This document shows, piece after piece, positions 37,367 to 45,081 of a stretch of 64,000 nt of DNA. Made by a program: the position numbers and the translations under genes. The notes beneath the pieces are model-generated. The model did not search any database, was not told the DNA's origin, and saw nothing but the letters and a program-made list of their open reading frames with translations. The stretch is from Enterococcus sp. RIT-PI-f (lineage in GTDB: Bacteria; Bacillota; Bacilli; Lactobacillales; Enterococcaceae), in contig NZ_LHOX01000015.1 of the NCBI RefSeq assembly GCF_001297065.1, positions 248,001 to 312,000 on the forward strand, in the 5' to 3' direction. Numbering within the stretch: position 1 is the stretch's first letter; each line of letters begins with the position of its first letter.

Positions 37367-38808
37367 CAATCAAAATCTTAAACACTAAATCAGGAAACAC
37401 CATCAGTAAATACATCTACGGCCATTTTTCTGAGCATCTAGGCAGATGTATCTATGAAGGACTCTATGTAGGGGAAGATTCATCAATCCCAAATAAAAAT
37501 GGCATGCGAATAGATGTAGTGGAGGCTTTAAAAAATATTCAAATCCCTGTATTGCGCTGGCCAGGCGGGTGTTTTGCTGACGAGTACCACTGGAAAGATG
37601 GAATTGGCCCAAAAGAAGCACGCAAAACGATGGTCAATACCCATTGGGGCGGCGTGACGGAGAACAACCACTTTGGGACGCATGAATTTTTTGAATTGGT
37701 GAAGCAGCTTGAATGTGATGCCTATGTGAATGGGAATGTCGGCAGCGGTACTGTGCAAGAAATGTCTGAATGGGTCGAATACATCACGATGGATGGGATT
37801 TCACCAATGGCCGATCTTAGAAGAGAGAACGGGCATGATGCTTCTTGGCCAATGAAATTTTTTGGTGTTGGGAATGAAAACTGGGGCTGCGGCGGGAATA
37901 TGCGTCCTGAGTATTATGCGGATTTATACCGACGTTATCAAACCTATGTCCGTCAATATGGTGATCAAAAAATTTATAAAGTCGCTGGCGGTGCCAATGT
38001 GGATGACTACAATTGGACAGAAACATTAATGAAGAATGCCCATTGGCTCATGGATGGTCTAAGTTTGCATTACTATGTCCATCCGCAAGGCTGGGAGAAA
38101 AAAGGCAGTGCTTTGGACTTCGATGAGGCGGAATGGGGTGTCACCTGCGAAAAAGCAGCGTATATGGATGAGTTGATCACCCGCCATAGTGCTATTATGG
38201 ATCAATATGATCCTGAAAAACGCGTCGGCATCATTGTGGATGAATGGGGGACTTGGTTTAGTGCCGAACCTGGAACCAATCCTGGATTCTTATATCAGCA
38301 AAACACGATTCGCGATGCGATGGTTGCTGCGATTACACTAAATATTTTTCATAAACATGCGGAACGTGTTCATATGGCGAATATCGCGCAAACCGTGAAT
38401 GTATTACAAGCAATGATCCTGACAGATGGTGATCAGATGGTGAAAACGCCGAGTTATCATGTGTTCGATTTATATAAAGTCCACCAAGATGCTGAAAGAA
38501 TCGAAAGCCATGGAAACCATGGTGAGCACATCACGTATACGATTTCTAAAAAAGAGAACACGTTGCATGTATCGATTTGTAATTTTGACATCACGGCAAC
38601 TGAAGCACTGTCCTTCACATTAGAGTCAGCCATCAAAGAAGTCAAAGAAGCGCGTTACATCGCTGGACATACGATGAATGCCCATAATGATTTTGATCAT
38701 CCGGATACTGTGACGATCCAAGCATTTCAAGCGTATCAGGTCGATGAAGCGCAACTGTCAGTGACCGTACCGCCGATGAGTGTGCTCACGATCTCATTGT
38801 CCCTGTAA
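37363..38808 (+). CDS. abfA: Alpha-L-arabinofuranosidase, GH51
   Basis: A cytosolic retaining enzyme that removes alpha-L-arabinofuranosyl groups from arabino-oligosaccharides. The GH51 signatures are [20 protein letters not shown] and [13 protein letters not shown], with the acid/base Glu172 in the latter and the nucleophile Glu294 in [10 protein letters not shown]. The length of 481 residues is slightly short of the family's usual 500. The start overlaps the GH43 stop (ATGA). The product feeds araA. Confidence 0.95.
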   Translation: MTIKILNTKSGNTISKYIYGHFSEHLGRCIYEGLYVGEDSSIPNKNGMRIDVVEALKNIQIPVLRWPGGCFADEYHWKDGIGPKEARKTMVNTHWGGVTENNHFGTHEFFELVKQLECDAYVNGNVGSGTVQEMSEWVEYITMDGISPMADLRRENGHDASWPMKFFGVGNENWGCGGNMRPEYYADLYRRYQTYVRQYGDQKIYKVAGGANVDDYNWTETLMKNAHWLMDGLSLHYYVHPQGWEKKGSALDFDEAEWGVTCEKAAYMDELITRHSAIMDQYDPEKRVGIIVDEWGTWFSAEPGTNPGFLYQQNTIRDAMVAAITLNIFHKHAERVHMANIAQTVNVLQAMILTDGDQMVKTPSYHVFDLYKVHQDAERIESHGNHGEHITYTISKKENTLHVSICNFDITATEALSFTLESAIKEVKEARYIAGHTMNAHNDFDHPDTVTIQAFQAYQVDEAQLSVTVPPMSVLTISLSL

Positions 38809-38809
38809 A

Positions 38810-39055
38810 ATGACTTGCAAAGGGTGCGATATCAAAGATACAGCAGCGGCAGCCAGTGAAAACATTGACGCGTTGATTGCTGAGCAGTTAGAGATGGAAA
38901 TAGATTTGGCATTGCCTGAAGTAGTGGCTCGCCGAATAGCGATCTGCGAAGGCTGTCCCTTGCGTATCAATCATACCTGCAGTAAGTGCGGGTGCTTTTA
39001 CAAATTCAGGGCAAACTTAGCCCACAAGGATTGTCCTGTGGGAAACTGGCGATAA
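38810..39055 (+). CDS. Small cysteine-rich protein (DUF6171-like)
   Basis: An 81-residue protein with nine cysteines, including CKGCD at the start and, in the second half, CEGCPLR, CSKCGCFYK and CPVGNW. These spaced cysteine pairs look like a zinc ribbon or iron-sulfur site, and the CxxCPxR/CxxCGC/CPxGxW series resembles the DUF6171 family. No ribosome binding site is visible ahead of the ATG at 38810, and the gap to the GH51 stop is a single base, so it may be translated by coupling. An in-frame GTG at 38780 would add ten residues. The role is unknown. Confidence 0.65.
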   Translation: MTCKGCDIKDTAAAASENIDALIAEQLEMEIDLALPEVVARRIAICEGCPLRINHTCSKCGCFYKFRANLAHKDCPVGNWR

Positions 39056-39056
39056 C

Positions 39057-39150
39057 AAAGAGGACTGTGGCTAAAAGAATCCAAGTGTGAAGCATCCTTA
39101 AGCGGCTTCTTTACGTTTGATTCGTGTCGCAGGACTCTTTTATTTTTTTA
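39057..39150 (+). terminator. Long imperfect hairpin with T tract after the GH51 operon
   Basis: AAAGAG (39057-39062) pairs with CTCTTT (39135-39140), continuing imperfectly inward (CTGTGG with CGCAG; AGAATC with GATTCG; GAAGC with GCTTC). A T-rich tract follows. It is larger than a usual terminator and may also be a structured leader of the next GH43 gene. Confidence 0.55.
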
Positions 39151-39166
39151 AAAAGGAGAAAATGAC

Positions 39167-40354
39167 ATGGAAGGTATAAATGGGGTGCATGATCCAACGA
39201 TCATTGAGCATGAAGGAATCTATTATTTGTTTTCAACCGATACACAACAACCGATGACGATGGGTATCCCTATTCGCAGTTCCAAGGATTTGGTGCATTG
39301 GCAATTTGAAACAACTGCATTTTCTGAAATGCCAGTATGTGCTGTTGATTGGAGCCATGCACAAGGATTGTGGGCACCAGAAGTTATCAAATATCAGCAA
39401 ACATTTCGTATGTATTATTCTGCATCTACATTTGGCAGTACCACATCTTTTATTGGATTGGCCACTGCACCACATCCTTTAGGCCCATGGATCGATCAAG
39501 GGGAGATCGTCAAAACCTCTCCAGCACTGGCAGCTCATAATGCCATCGATGCGAACATCGTGACGGATCGGGACAAAGAACAATGGCTAGTATATGGGTC
39601 GTTTTTTGATGGGATTTATCTTGCGCCGATTGACAAAGAGACGGGGAAAATGACTGCGTCAGGATATGATCAGCGTATTGCTTACCGGCCAACTTCTGTG
39701 GACACTGCCATTGAAGGTGCGTTTATTCATTATCATCCTCAAACAGATATGTATTATCTATTTGTTTCGTTTGATTCTTTACATGATTCTTATCATATCC
39801 GTGTGGCACGGGCAAAAGAAATCACAGGACCTTATCTTGATTGGCGAGGGAATGTGATGACTGATCAAGAGGAGGACCCTGCGGAGATAGGAACAAAAAT
39901 TTTAGGAAGTTATCAATTTCTTCATGTGGCGACAGTATACGCTCCTGGACATAATTCAATTTTTCAAGATACAGACGGTGACATGTATCTGGTCCATCAT
40001 GCGCGAAGACGACCTTTCAGTGATGATTTTTATTTAAACATCCGCAAGTTATTTTGGCTGAACACCGGCTGGCCTGTTGTATCTGCCATGACATTTCAAC
40101 AGTCCTATACTGAAAAACCAACGGCAGCGGAAATAGTGGGTGAGTGGGAACTGATCCAGTTTGATGCTACTTCAGAAGTGACACATTCACAACATATAAC
40201 CATTGATAAGATAGAAAAAAATGGTGAAAATTATTTATGGCAGGGACAAACTTTTTCAGCCTATTTTGAGCAAGTTAATGACAAGAAGGAACTATGCTTA
40301 TCTGGTATGAACGCGCAAGGATATTCATTTATTGGGAAAAAGTGTCAATTTTAG
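39167..40354 (+). CDS. Cytosolic GH43 arabinan endo/exo-1,5-alpha-L-arabinosidase
   Basis: A 395-residue protein lacking a signal peptide. GH43 catalytic residues: Asp9 (VHDPTIIE), Asp128 (NAIDANIV) and Glu183 (AIEGAFIHY). A C-terminal domain of about 75 residues follows the propeller, as in the lipoprotein GH43 of this locus; the sequence plan is the same as that enzyme, so one may be a paralogue of the other working inside. RBS AAAAGGAG is ahead of the ATG. It likely shortens imported arabino-oligosaccharides before GH43/GH51 finish the job. Confidence 0.82.
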   Translation: MEGINGVHDPTIIEHEGIYYLFSTDTQQPMTMGIPIRSSKDLVHWQFETTAFSEMPVCAVDWSHAQGLWAPEVIKYQQTFRMYYSASTFGSTTSFIGLATAPHPLGPWIDQGEIVKTSPALAAHNAIDANIVTDRDKEQWLVYGSFFDGIYLAPIDKETGKMTASGYDQRIAYRPTSVDTAIEGAFIHYHPQTDMYYLFVSFDSLHDSYHIRVARAKEITGPYLDWRGNVMTDQEEDPAEIGTKILGSYQFLHVATVYAPGHNSIFQDTDGDMYLVHHARRRPFSDDFYLNIRKLFWLNTGWPVVSAMTFQQSYTEKPTAAEIVGEWELIQFDATSEVTHSQHITIDKIEKNGENYLWQGQTFSAYFEQVNDKKELCLSGMNAQGYSFIGKKCQF

Positions 40355-40417
40355 CAATTATTTCATTGATTGATTATATTAAAATAACTGATAGATATTG
40401 TTTTTGTGGTCGATAAG

Positions 40418-40463
40418 AAAAAAATGCTAGACAAAGAACGGCGTTAACGATCCTTTGTCTAGC
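40418..40463 (-). terminator. Terminator of the GH27 gene
   Basis: On the minus strand GCTAGACAAAG (40463-40453) pairs with CTTTGTCTAGC (40436-40426), with a 16-base loop, followed by a run of seven T (40424-40418). It lies 90 bases beyond the GH27 stop. Confidence 0.82.
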
Positions 40464-40552
40464 TGATATAACGAAGAAACAATGAGTAGGGATGACTCTT
40501 TTGACAGATGTTAAGTGACACCGTGAATGATGATATTGACAGTTTCTAGTCC

Positions 40553-41815
40553 TCATGTTGTACTTTTTAGTAGTAAAGCACCGTGAGAGGGGATCTCTGT
40601 TTCTGAAAGATGACATTCTTTTTGTCGCCAACAATCAAGGCCCTTATCGATCGAAAAATGCTGTTGCAATGTTTGAGGGAATGGCTGCGTGTCTAACCCC
40701 ACGTTGAAGATGGCATGGTATGTCGCAGCAGCGCTTGTTGCTTGCCAAATGATCCATGTGTCATCTCGATATATTTCTCTTTGGGTATCTAAGGTTTGGT
40801 ACATCTCTAAAACTGTTTCGTTGGTGAATAAATGTAGTGTGAAATCATCAATATCAGGCAAAGTGCCGCCAAACATTAAAGGCGATTGGCAAATGGTCCA
40901 TAACGTCATCAAAAGGTATTGTTCATCTTTGGTGAATCGTGTCCAATTATCACCACCGCCACCGTCAACGGCTCGAATCCCAATATGGCCTAAAGGCAGC
41001 ATATCACAATCGGGCCAATTGCCTGGACGAATAAAAGGTGCCCATTCTGATGCACGATCAAACATCGTATAAAGCGCATCCCAATGATCCCAAAAATCGT
41101 CTGTCAGCCGCCACATATTGGCATGGTTTTGAAAGAAACTGCCATTTTTCAAAGCAGCTGGTCCGGGAGAAAGAGAAAGCACGATTTCACGTCCAGTTTT
41201 GTCAATTGCTTGTCGAATCGCTTTGATTTCTGCTAGGTGGGCATCACCATAAAGTCTTGAATCTGCGATATCATCTACTTTGATAAAATCAACACCCCAT
41301 GACGCATAAAGTTCAAGCAATGAGTCATAGTAGAGTTGCCCTTCAGGTAAAGAAACATCTACGCCATACATGTCAGCATTCCAAGGGCATATAGAATTTA
41401 GCGCAATATCACGAGCGCGTGCTGTTGTACCTTTGATTGCTGTATTTTGGTGGACGGCTTGACGAGGGATCCCTCGCATGATATGAATGCCGAATTTTAA
41501 ACCTTTCTGATGGATGTAATCGCCTAATGATTTGAAACCGTTATCATGTTTGGCGGAAGGAAAACGATTTTCGGCAGGCGTCAAACGAGAAAAGGCATCC
41601 ATAGTCAACGGATAGAAATCGTTGTAGCGGGTCGATTTGGCCTCAGGTTCACTCCACTGAATATCTACAATGATATATTCCCATCCATAAGGTCGTAAAT
41701 GTTCTGCCATAAAATCGGCATGGGCAATCACTTCTGCTTCAGTCACAGAAGCACCATAACAATCCCAAGAATTCCATCCCATAGGTGGTGTTTTTGCATA
41801 ATCTAAAAATGACAT
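40553..41815 (-). CDS. GH27 glycosidase, probable beta-L-arabinopyranosidase
   Basis: A 420-residue cytosolic enzyme with the GH27/36 barrel start TPPMGWNSWDCYG, nucleophile Asp181 (FIKVDDI) and acid/base Asp240 (WRLTDDFW). In alpha-galactosidases the early motif is DDGW, with an Asp that reads the sugar C6 hydroxyl; here it is VDIQW with Ile52. Ile at this position is the feature reported for Streptomyces GH27 beta-L-arabinopyranosidase, which fits an arabinose locus since the two substrates differ only at C6. An alpha-galactosidase is the alternative. It is divergent from an AraC regulator and a GH127 gene, which likely share the control. RBS AGGAGG. Confidence 0.72.
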   Translation of the reverse strand: MSFLDYAKTPPMGWNSWDCYGASVTEAEVIAHADFMAEHLRPYGWEYIIVDIQWSEPEAKSTRYNDFYPLTMDAFSRLTPAENRFPSAKHDNGFKSLGDYIHQKGLKFGIHIMRGIPRQAVHQNTAIKGTTARARDIALNSICPWNADMYGVDVSLPEGQLYYDSLLELYASWGVDFIKVDDIADSRLYGDAHLAEIKAIRQAIDKTGREIVLSLSPGPAALKNGSFFQNHANMWRLTDDFWDHWDALYTMFDRASEWAPFIRPGNWPDCDMLPLGHIGIRAVDGGGGDNWTRFTKDEQYLLMTLWTICQSPLMFGGTLPDIDDFTLHLFTNETVLEMYQTLDTQREIYRDDTWIIWQATSAAATYHAIFNVGLDTQPFPQTLQQHFSIDKGLDCWRQKECHLSETEIPSHGALLLKSTT

Positions 41816-41939
41816 GTTCTTCCTCCTTTTTTTTCATAGGGTCATTATAGGCAGTGGTGAAGAGAGAGATGGAAAGTTTTATATAGTAAATAGATGAAAA
41901 GAAAGAAATCATCATTCTTTTTTTAGAGGAGTTGAAGGA

Positions 41940-42869
41940 ATGTTTGGTCGCCTTGACAATTACGCAAAAATCACTGCTTTTTATAGTATTGCATTAGACT
42001 ACTTTGACATGGATTTGCATCAACATGCTGCTTATGAAATTATGTTCGTTACTGAAGGCGCGTGTAAAGTCTACCTTCCAGATAGAGTTTTGGCGCTGCG
42101 ACCGAATGATTTTGTGTGCATCGCAACGAATCAAAAACATGCATTGCAAGTAGAAGAGGGATCGCCCTGCACGCTATTGAATCTTGAATTTATCTTACAA
42201 AATCAACCAACTGATATAGGGTTAGAAGATATCCAAAGTGTTGCCAAGACGTTTTTTTCTGAACAAGCAGTTTCCTCTCCTTGTGTGATAAGTAAAGATA
42301 TTCGGCATTTTGGTCAAGCATTGACATCATTGATCCAACTATTGATTCTTACGAATAGTCAGACAATGAATAAAGAAGAAAATCAATTTAGTGTTGCCTT
42401 GCAATTTAAGCGGATGATGATGGAATTGATTGTATGCTTACGGGCAAAAAATTCCGCCTTGGGTAATAAATATGTGAATCAAGCAATAGCCATTATTCAA
42501 GCGCAATATGATCAATCTTTGCTGGTCAGGGATATTGCAACAGCAATCGGGATTACACCAGCGTATTTGCACCAATTGTTTTTTGCCCAGATGGGCATAA
42601 GTGTTGGACAATTCATAACAGAGGAACGTTTAAAACAAGCTGTTTTTTTGTTGGCAAATAGTCAACTGCCAATCATAGAAATTGCTATACAATCCGGCTT
42701 CAATAGCCGTCAGCACTTTTCCAATACATTCAAGAAGAAAAAGGGGCTGACACCAAAAGCATACCGCCAATTATATCGGCAAGAAATCATGAGAGAAGAT
42801 GGCCAACATATTGTAGATGGTGATGCAGGGTTTTCTGTGATGGTAAAAAAAACGTACCAAGAAAGGTGA
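41940..42869 (+). CDS. AraC-family transcriptional regulator (cupin sensor)
   Basis: A 309-residue protein with an N-terminal cupin-type sugar-binding domain (DLHQHAAYEIMFVTEGACKV, then FVCIATNQKHAL) and a C-terminal double helix-turn-helix (VRDIATAIGITPAYLHQLFFA, then IIEIAIQSGFNSRQHFSNTFKKKKGLTPKAYR). It lies four bases upstream of the GH127 gene and is divergent from GH27, so it probably activates both in response to an L-arabinose-type ligand. AGGAG precedes the ATG. Cytosolic. Confidence 0.88.
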   Translation: MFGRLDNYAKITAFYSIALDYFDMDLHQHAAYEIMFVTEGACKVYLPDRVLALRPNDFVCIATNQKHALQVEEGSPCTLLNLEFILQNQPTDIGLEDIQSVAKTFFSEQAVSSPCVISKDIRHFGQALTSLIQLLILTNSQTMNKEENQFSVALQFKRMMMELIVCLRAKNSALGNKYVNQAIAIIQAQYDQSLLVRDIATAIGITPAYLHQLFFAQMGISVGQFITEERLKQAVFLLANSQLPIIEIAIQSGFNSRQHFSNTFKKKKGLTPKAYRQLYRQEIMREDGQHIVDGDAGFSVMVKKTYQER

Positions 42870-42873
42870 GATC

Positions 42874-44835
42874 ATGAAAGAATTTGACTTACATGAAGTG
42901 ACATTGAAGGATACATTTTGGCGAAACTATCAGAGAATCGTGAGAGAAGAAACGATTCCTTATCAGTATCAAGTACTAAATGATGCTTTGGATATCGATG
43001 TACAAGCAGAACGAAAAGATGATTCTTTACCCGCCGGCAAGAGTCACGCATTAGAAAACTTTCGTATAGCAGCTAGGCAGACTGAAGGAACACACTTTGG
43101 CTGGTTTTTCCAAGACAGTGATGTCTATAAATGGCTTGAATCAGCTGCATATAGCTTGGTCAATCAAAAAGATTCGGCACTGATCGATAGCATAGATGAA
43201 GTTGTTGAATTGTTGGCTGCAGCCCAAGAAGAGGATGGCTATCTGAATACGTTCTTTCAATTGACCCGTCCGGAGTTGAAATATCGACAGTTGTATTTTA
43301 GCCATGAATTGTATTGCGCAGGACATTTGGTTGAGGCAGCCATTGCCTATGATCTGGCGACAGGCAAGAAACAGCTTCTGGAGATCGCTGAAAAAAACGT
43401 CCGAAATATCATGCAGTATTTTGGACGAGAAGCCAATCAAATCCAAGGTGCAGATGGCCACCAAGAAATAGAATTGGCACTAGTGCGGTTGTATGAGCAT
43501 ACGGATAATGAAACATACTTGGCATTGGCAGACTTTTTCTTAGAAGTTAGAGGCGAAAATCCAGATTTTTATGAACAAGAAATTGCTGAAAATGCAGCGT
43601 TGGGATTATCCGCTGAACAACCCGCTATTGACTTAACGTACTTGCAAGCCTATGACCAGCCAAAAAATCAACGGGAAGCTAAAGGCCACGCCGTTCGCCT
43701 GCTCTATATGGCTAGCGGTATGGCAAAAGTTGCCCAGTATACAAAGGATTCAGCACTTATAACGGCTTGCGAAGCGATTTGGAAAGATATTGCCTATAAA
43801 AAGATGTATATAACAGGCGGTGTTGGTGGAACTGTTCATGGCGAAGCTTTTATTGGTGCGTATGATTTGCCAAATGATACGATGTACTGTGAAACATGTG
43901 CATCGATCGCATTGGTCCAATTTTCATTTGAGATGTTTAAATTGACACAAGAACATCATTATTTAGATGTTTTGACGCAAGCGTTATATAATGGTGTGCT
44001 AGCCGGTGCCTCCATCGACGGCAAACAGTTTTTTTATGTGAATCCATTGGAAGTAATGCCAGAAAGTTGTCGTCATAACCCTGGAAAAGGCCACGTGAAG
44101 ACCCAACGCCCAGATTGGTTAGGTTGTGCCTGTTGTCCGCCAAACTTTGCACGGATGATCAGTGCCTTGCAACGATTTGTTTATACCCAAGAAGGAAATA
44201 CATTGTTTATCAACCTTTTTGTCGCAAGTCATCTAAAACGGACCAATCAATTTACCATCGAACAAATAGGTGACTTTCCATTTGACGATCAAATGACGAT
44301 CAATTACAGTGGGATTGCGCAGAAAATCATCATCTATAAACCAAAATGGCTTAAGTCTTTTCAAGTTGATAGCCAACAAGTATGGCATGAAACGGATCAA
44401 GCACTTATTTTTGAAGCGAGCACAAAAGTGACGGCTCGAATCACATTTCAACAGCCGGTTCAGATGCTAGGCGCCAATCCATTGGTAACGCAAGATATCA
44501 ATCAAGCAGCTATTCAGCGGGGACCCTTTGTCTATTGTTTAGAAGAGTCGGACAACGGGAAAGGCATTTCTCAGTGTCGAATCCCAATTGATTCGGTAGC
44601 TTTCACTATAACAGAGAGTCAAAAGCTATTGCCAAGGACACTAGAAATAGATGTTGCTGGTTTTCAAAGTCAAAGATGGGGACAAGAAGCACTCTACCTG
44701 CCGCTGTCAGAAGAATATGCACCAAAAAAATGGCGGATGATCCCATACCATTTGTGGGGGAACAGGGGTGAAGGAGAGATGCGTGTCTGGCTACCTTTGG
44801 CAATGCAGCTCCAAACAGGTAACAATATAAAATGA
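42874..44835 (+). CDS. GH127 beta-L-arabinofuranosidase
   Basis: A 653-residue enzyme with the GH127 (alpha/alpha)6 barrel and zinc-thiolate site. The zinc ligands align with Bifidobacterium HypBA1: Glu340 and Cys342 (YCETCAS) and Cys420, Cys421 (GCACCPPNFARM), one of the latter being the nucleophile. The early KSHALENFRIAARQTEG segment is also family typical. GH127 cuts beta-L-arabinofuranose units such as those on plant hydroxyproline-rich glycoproteins. There is no signal peptide. It is co-transcribed with the AraC gene upstream. Confidence 0.88.
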   Translation: MKEFDLHEVTLKDTFWRNYQRIVREETIPYQYQVLNDALDIDVQAERKDDSLPAGKSHALENFRIAARQTEGTHFGWFFQDSDVYKWLESAAYSLVNQKDSALIDSIDEVVELLAAAQEEDGYLNTFFQLTRPELKYRQLYFSHELYCAGHLVEAAIAYDLATGKKQLLEIAEKNVRNIMQYFGREANQIQGADGHQEIELALVRLYEHTDNETYLALADFFLEVRGENPDFYEQEIAENAALGLSAEQPAIDLTYLQAYDQPKNQREAKGHAVRLLYMASGMAKVAQYTKDSALITACEAIWKDIAYKKMYITGGVGGTVHGEAFIGAYDLPNDTMYCETCASIALVQFSFEMFKLTQEHHYLDVLTQALYNGVLAGASIDGKQFFYVNPLEVMPESCRHNPGKGHVKTQRPDWLGCACCPPNFARMISALQRFVYTQEGNTLFINLFVASHLKRTNQFTIEQIGDFPFDDQMTINYSGIAQKIIIYKPKWLKSFQVDSQQVWHETDQALIFEASTKVTARITFQQPVQMLGANPLVTQDINQAAIQRGPFVYCLEESDNGKGISQCRIPIDSVAFTITESQKLLPRTLEIDVAGFQSQRWGQEALYLPLSEEYAPKKWRMIPYHLWGNRGEGEMRVWLPLAMQLQTGNNIK

Positions 44836-44848
44836 AACTAATGAAACA

Positions 44849-44879
44849 AGAAGCGCAAATCATGCTGCTTCTTTTTTTA
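44849..44879 (+). terminator. Terminator after GH127
   Basis: AGAAGCGCA (44849-44857) pairs with TGCTGCTTCT (44863-44872) with one bulge, then a T tract. Confidence 0.78.
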
Positions 44880-44969
44880 TTATAAAAAACACTTGTTAAG
44901 AAAAATCAATCTCGATATTTCTTAAATCTGTTGCATCATTCCTTTAATTTGTTCCTATATATTTTTATT

Positions 44970-44983
44970 TGGAAGCGTTATCT
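44970..44983 (+). promoter_or_regulatory. cre-like site upstream of the GH85 gene
   Basis: TGGAAGCGTTATCT matches 12 of 14 cre positions and lies about 100 bases ahead of the GTG start. A weak promoter (TTGCAT at 44931 with TATATA at 44956) stands upstream, so the site would be a roadblock just after transcription begins. Confidence 0.45.
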
Positions 44984-45081
44984 TTGGTGTGAGAACTCCC
45001 CCAAATGATTTTAAGTTGGTATGACTTCGCATGTTTTCAATAACAAGCGAATCAATATATAGTATATAAGGAGGAAGAAGT

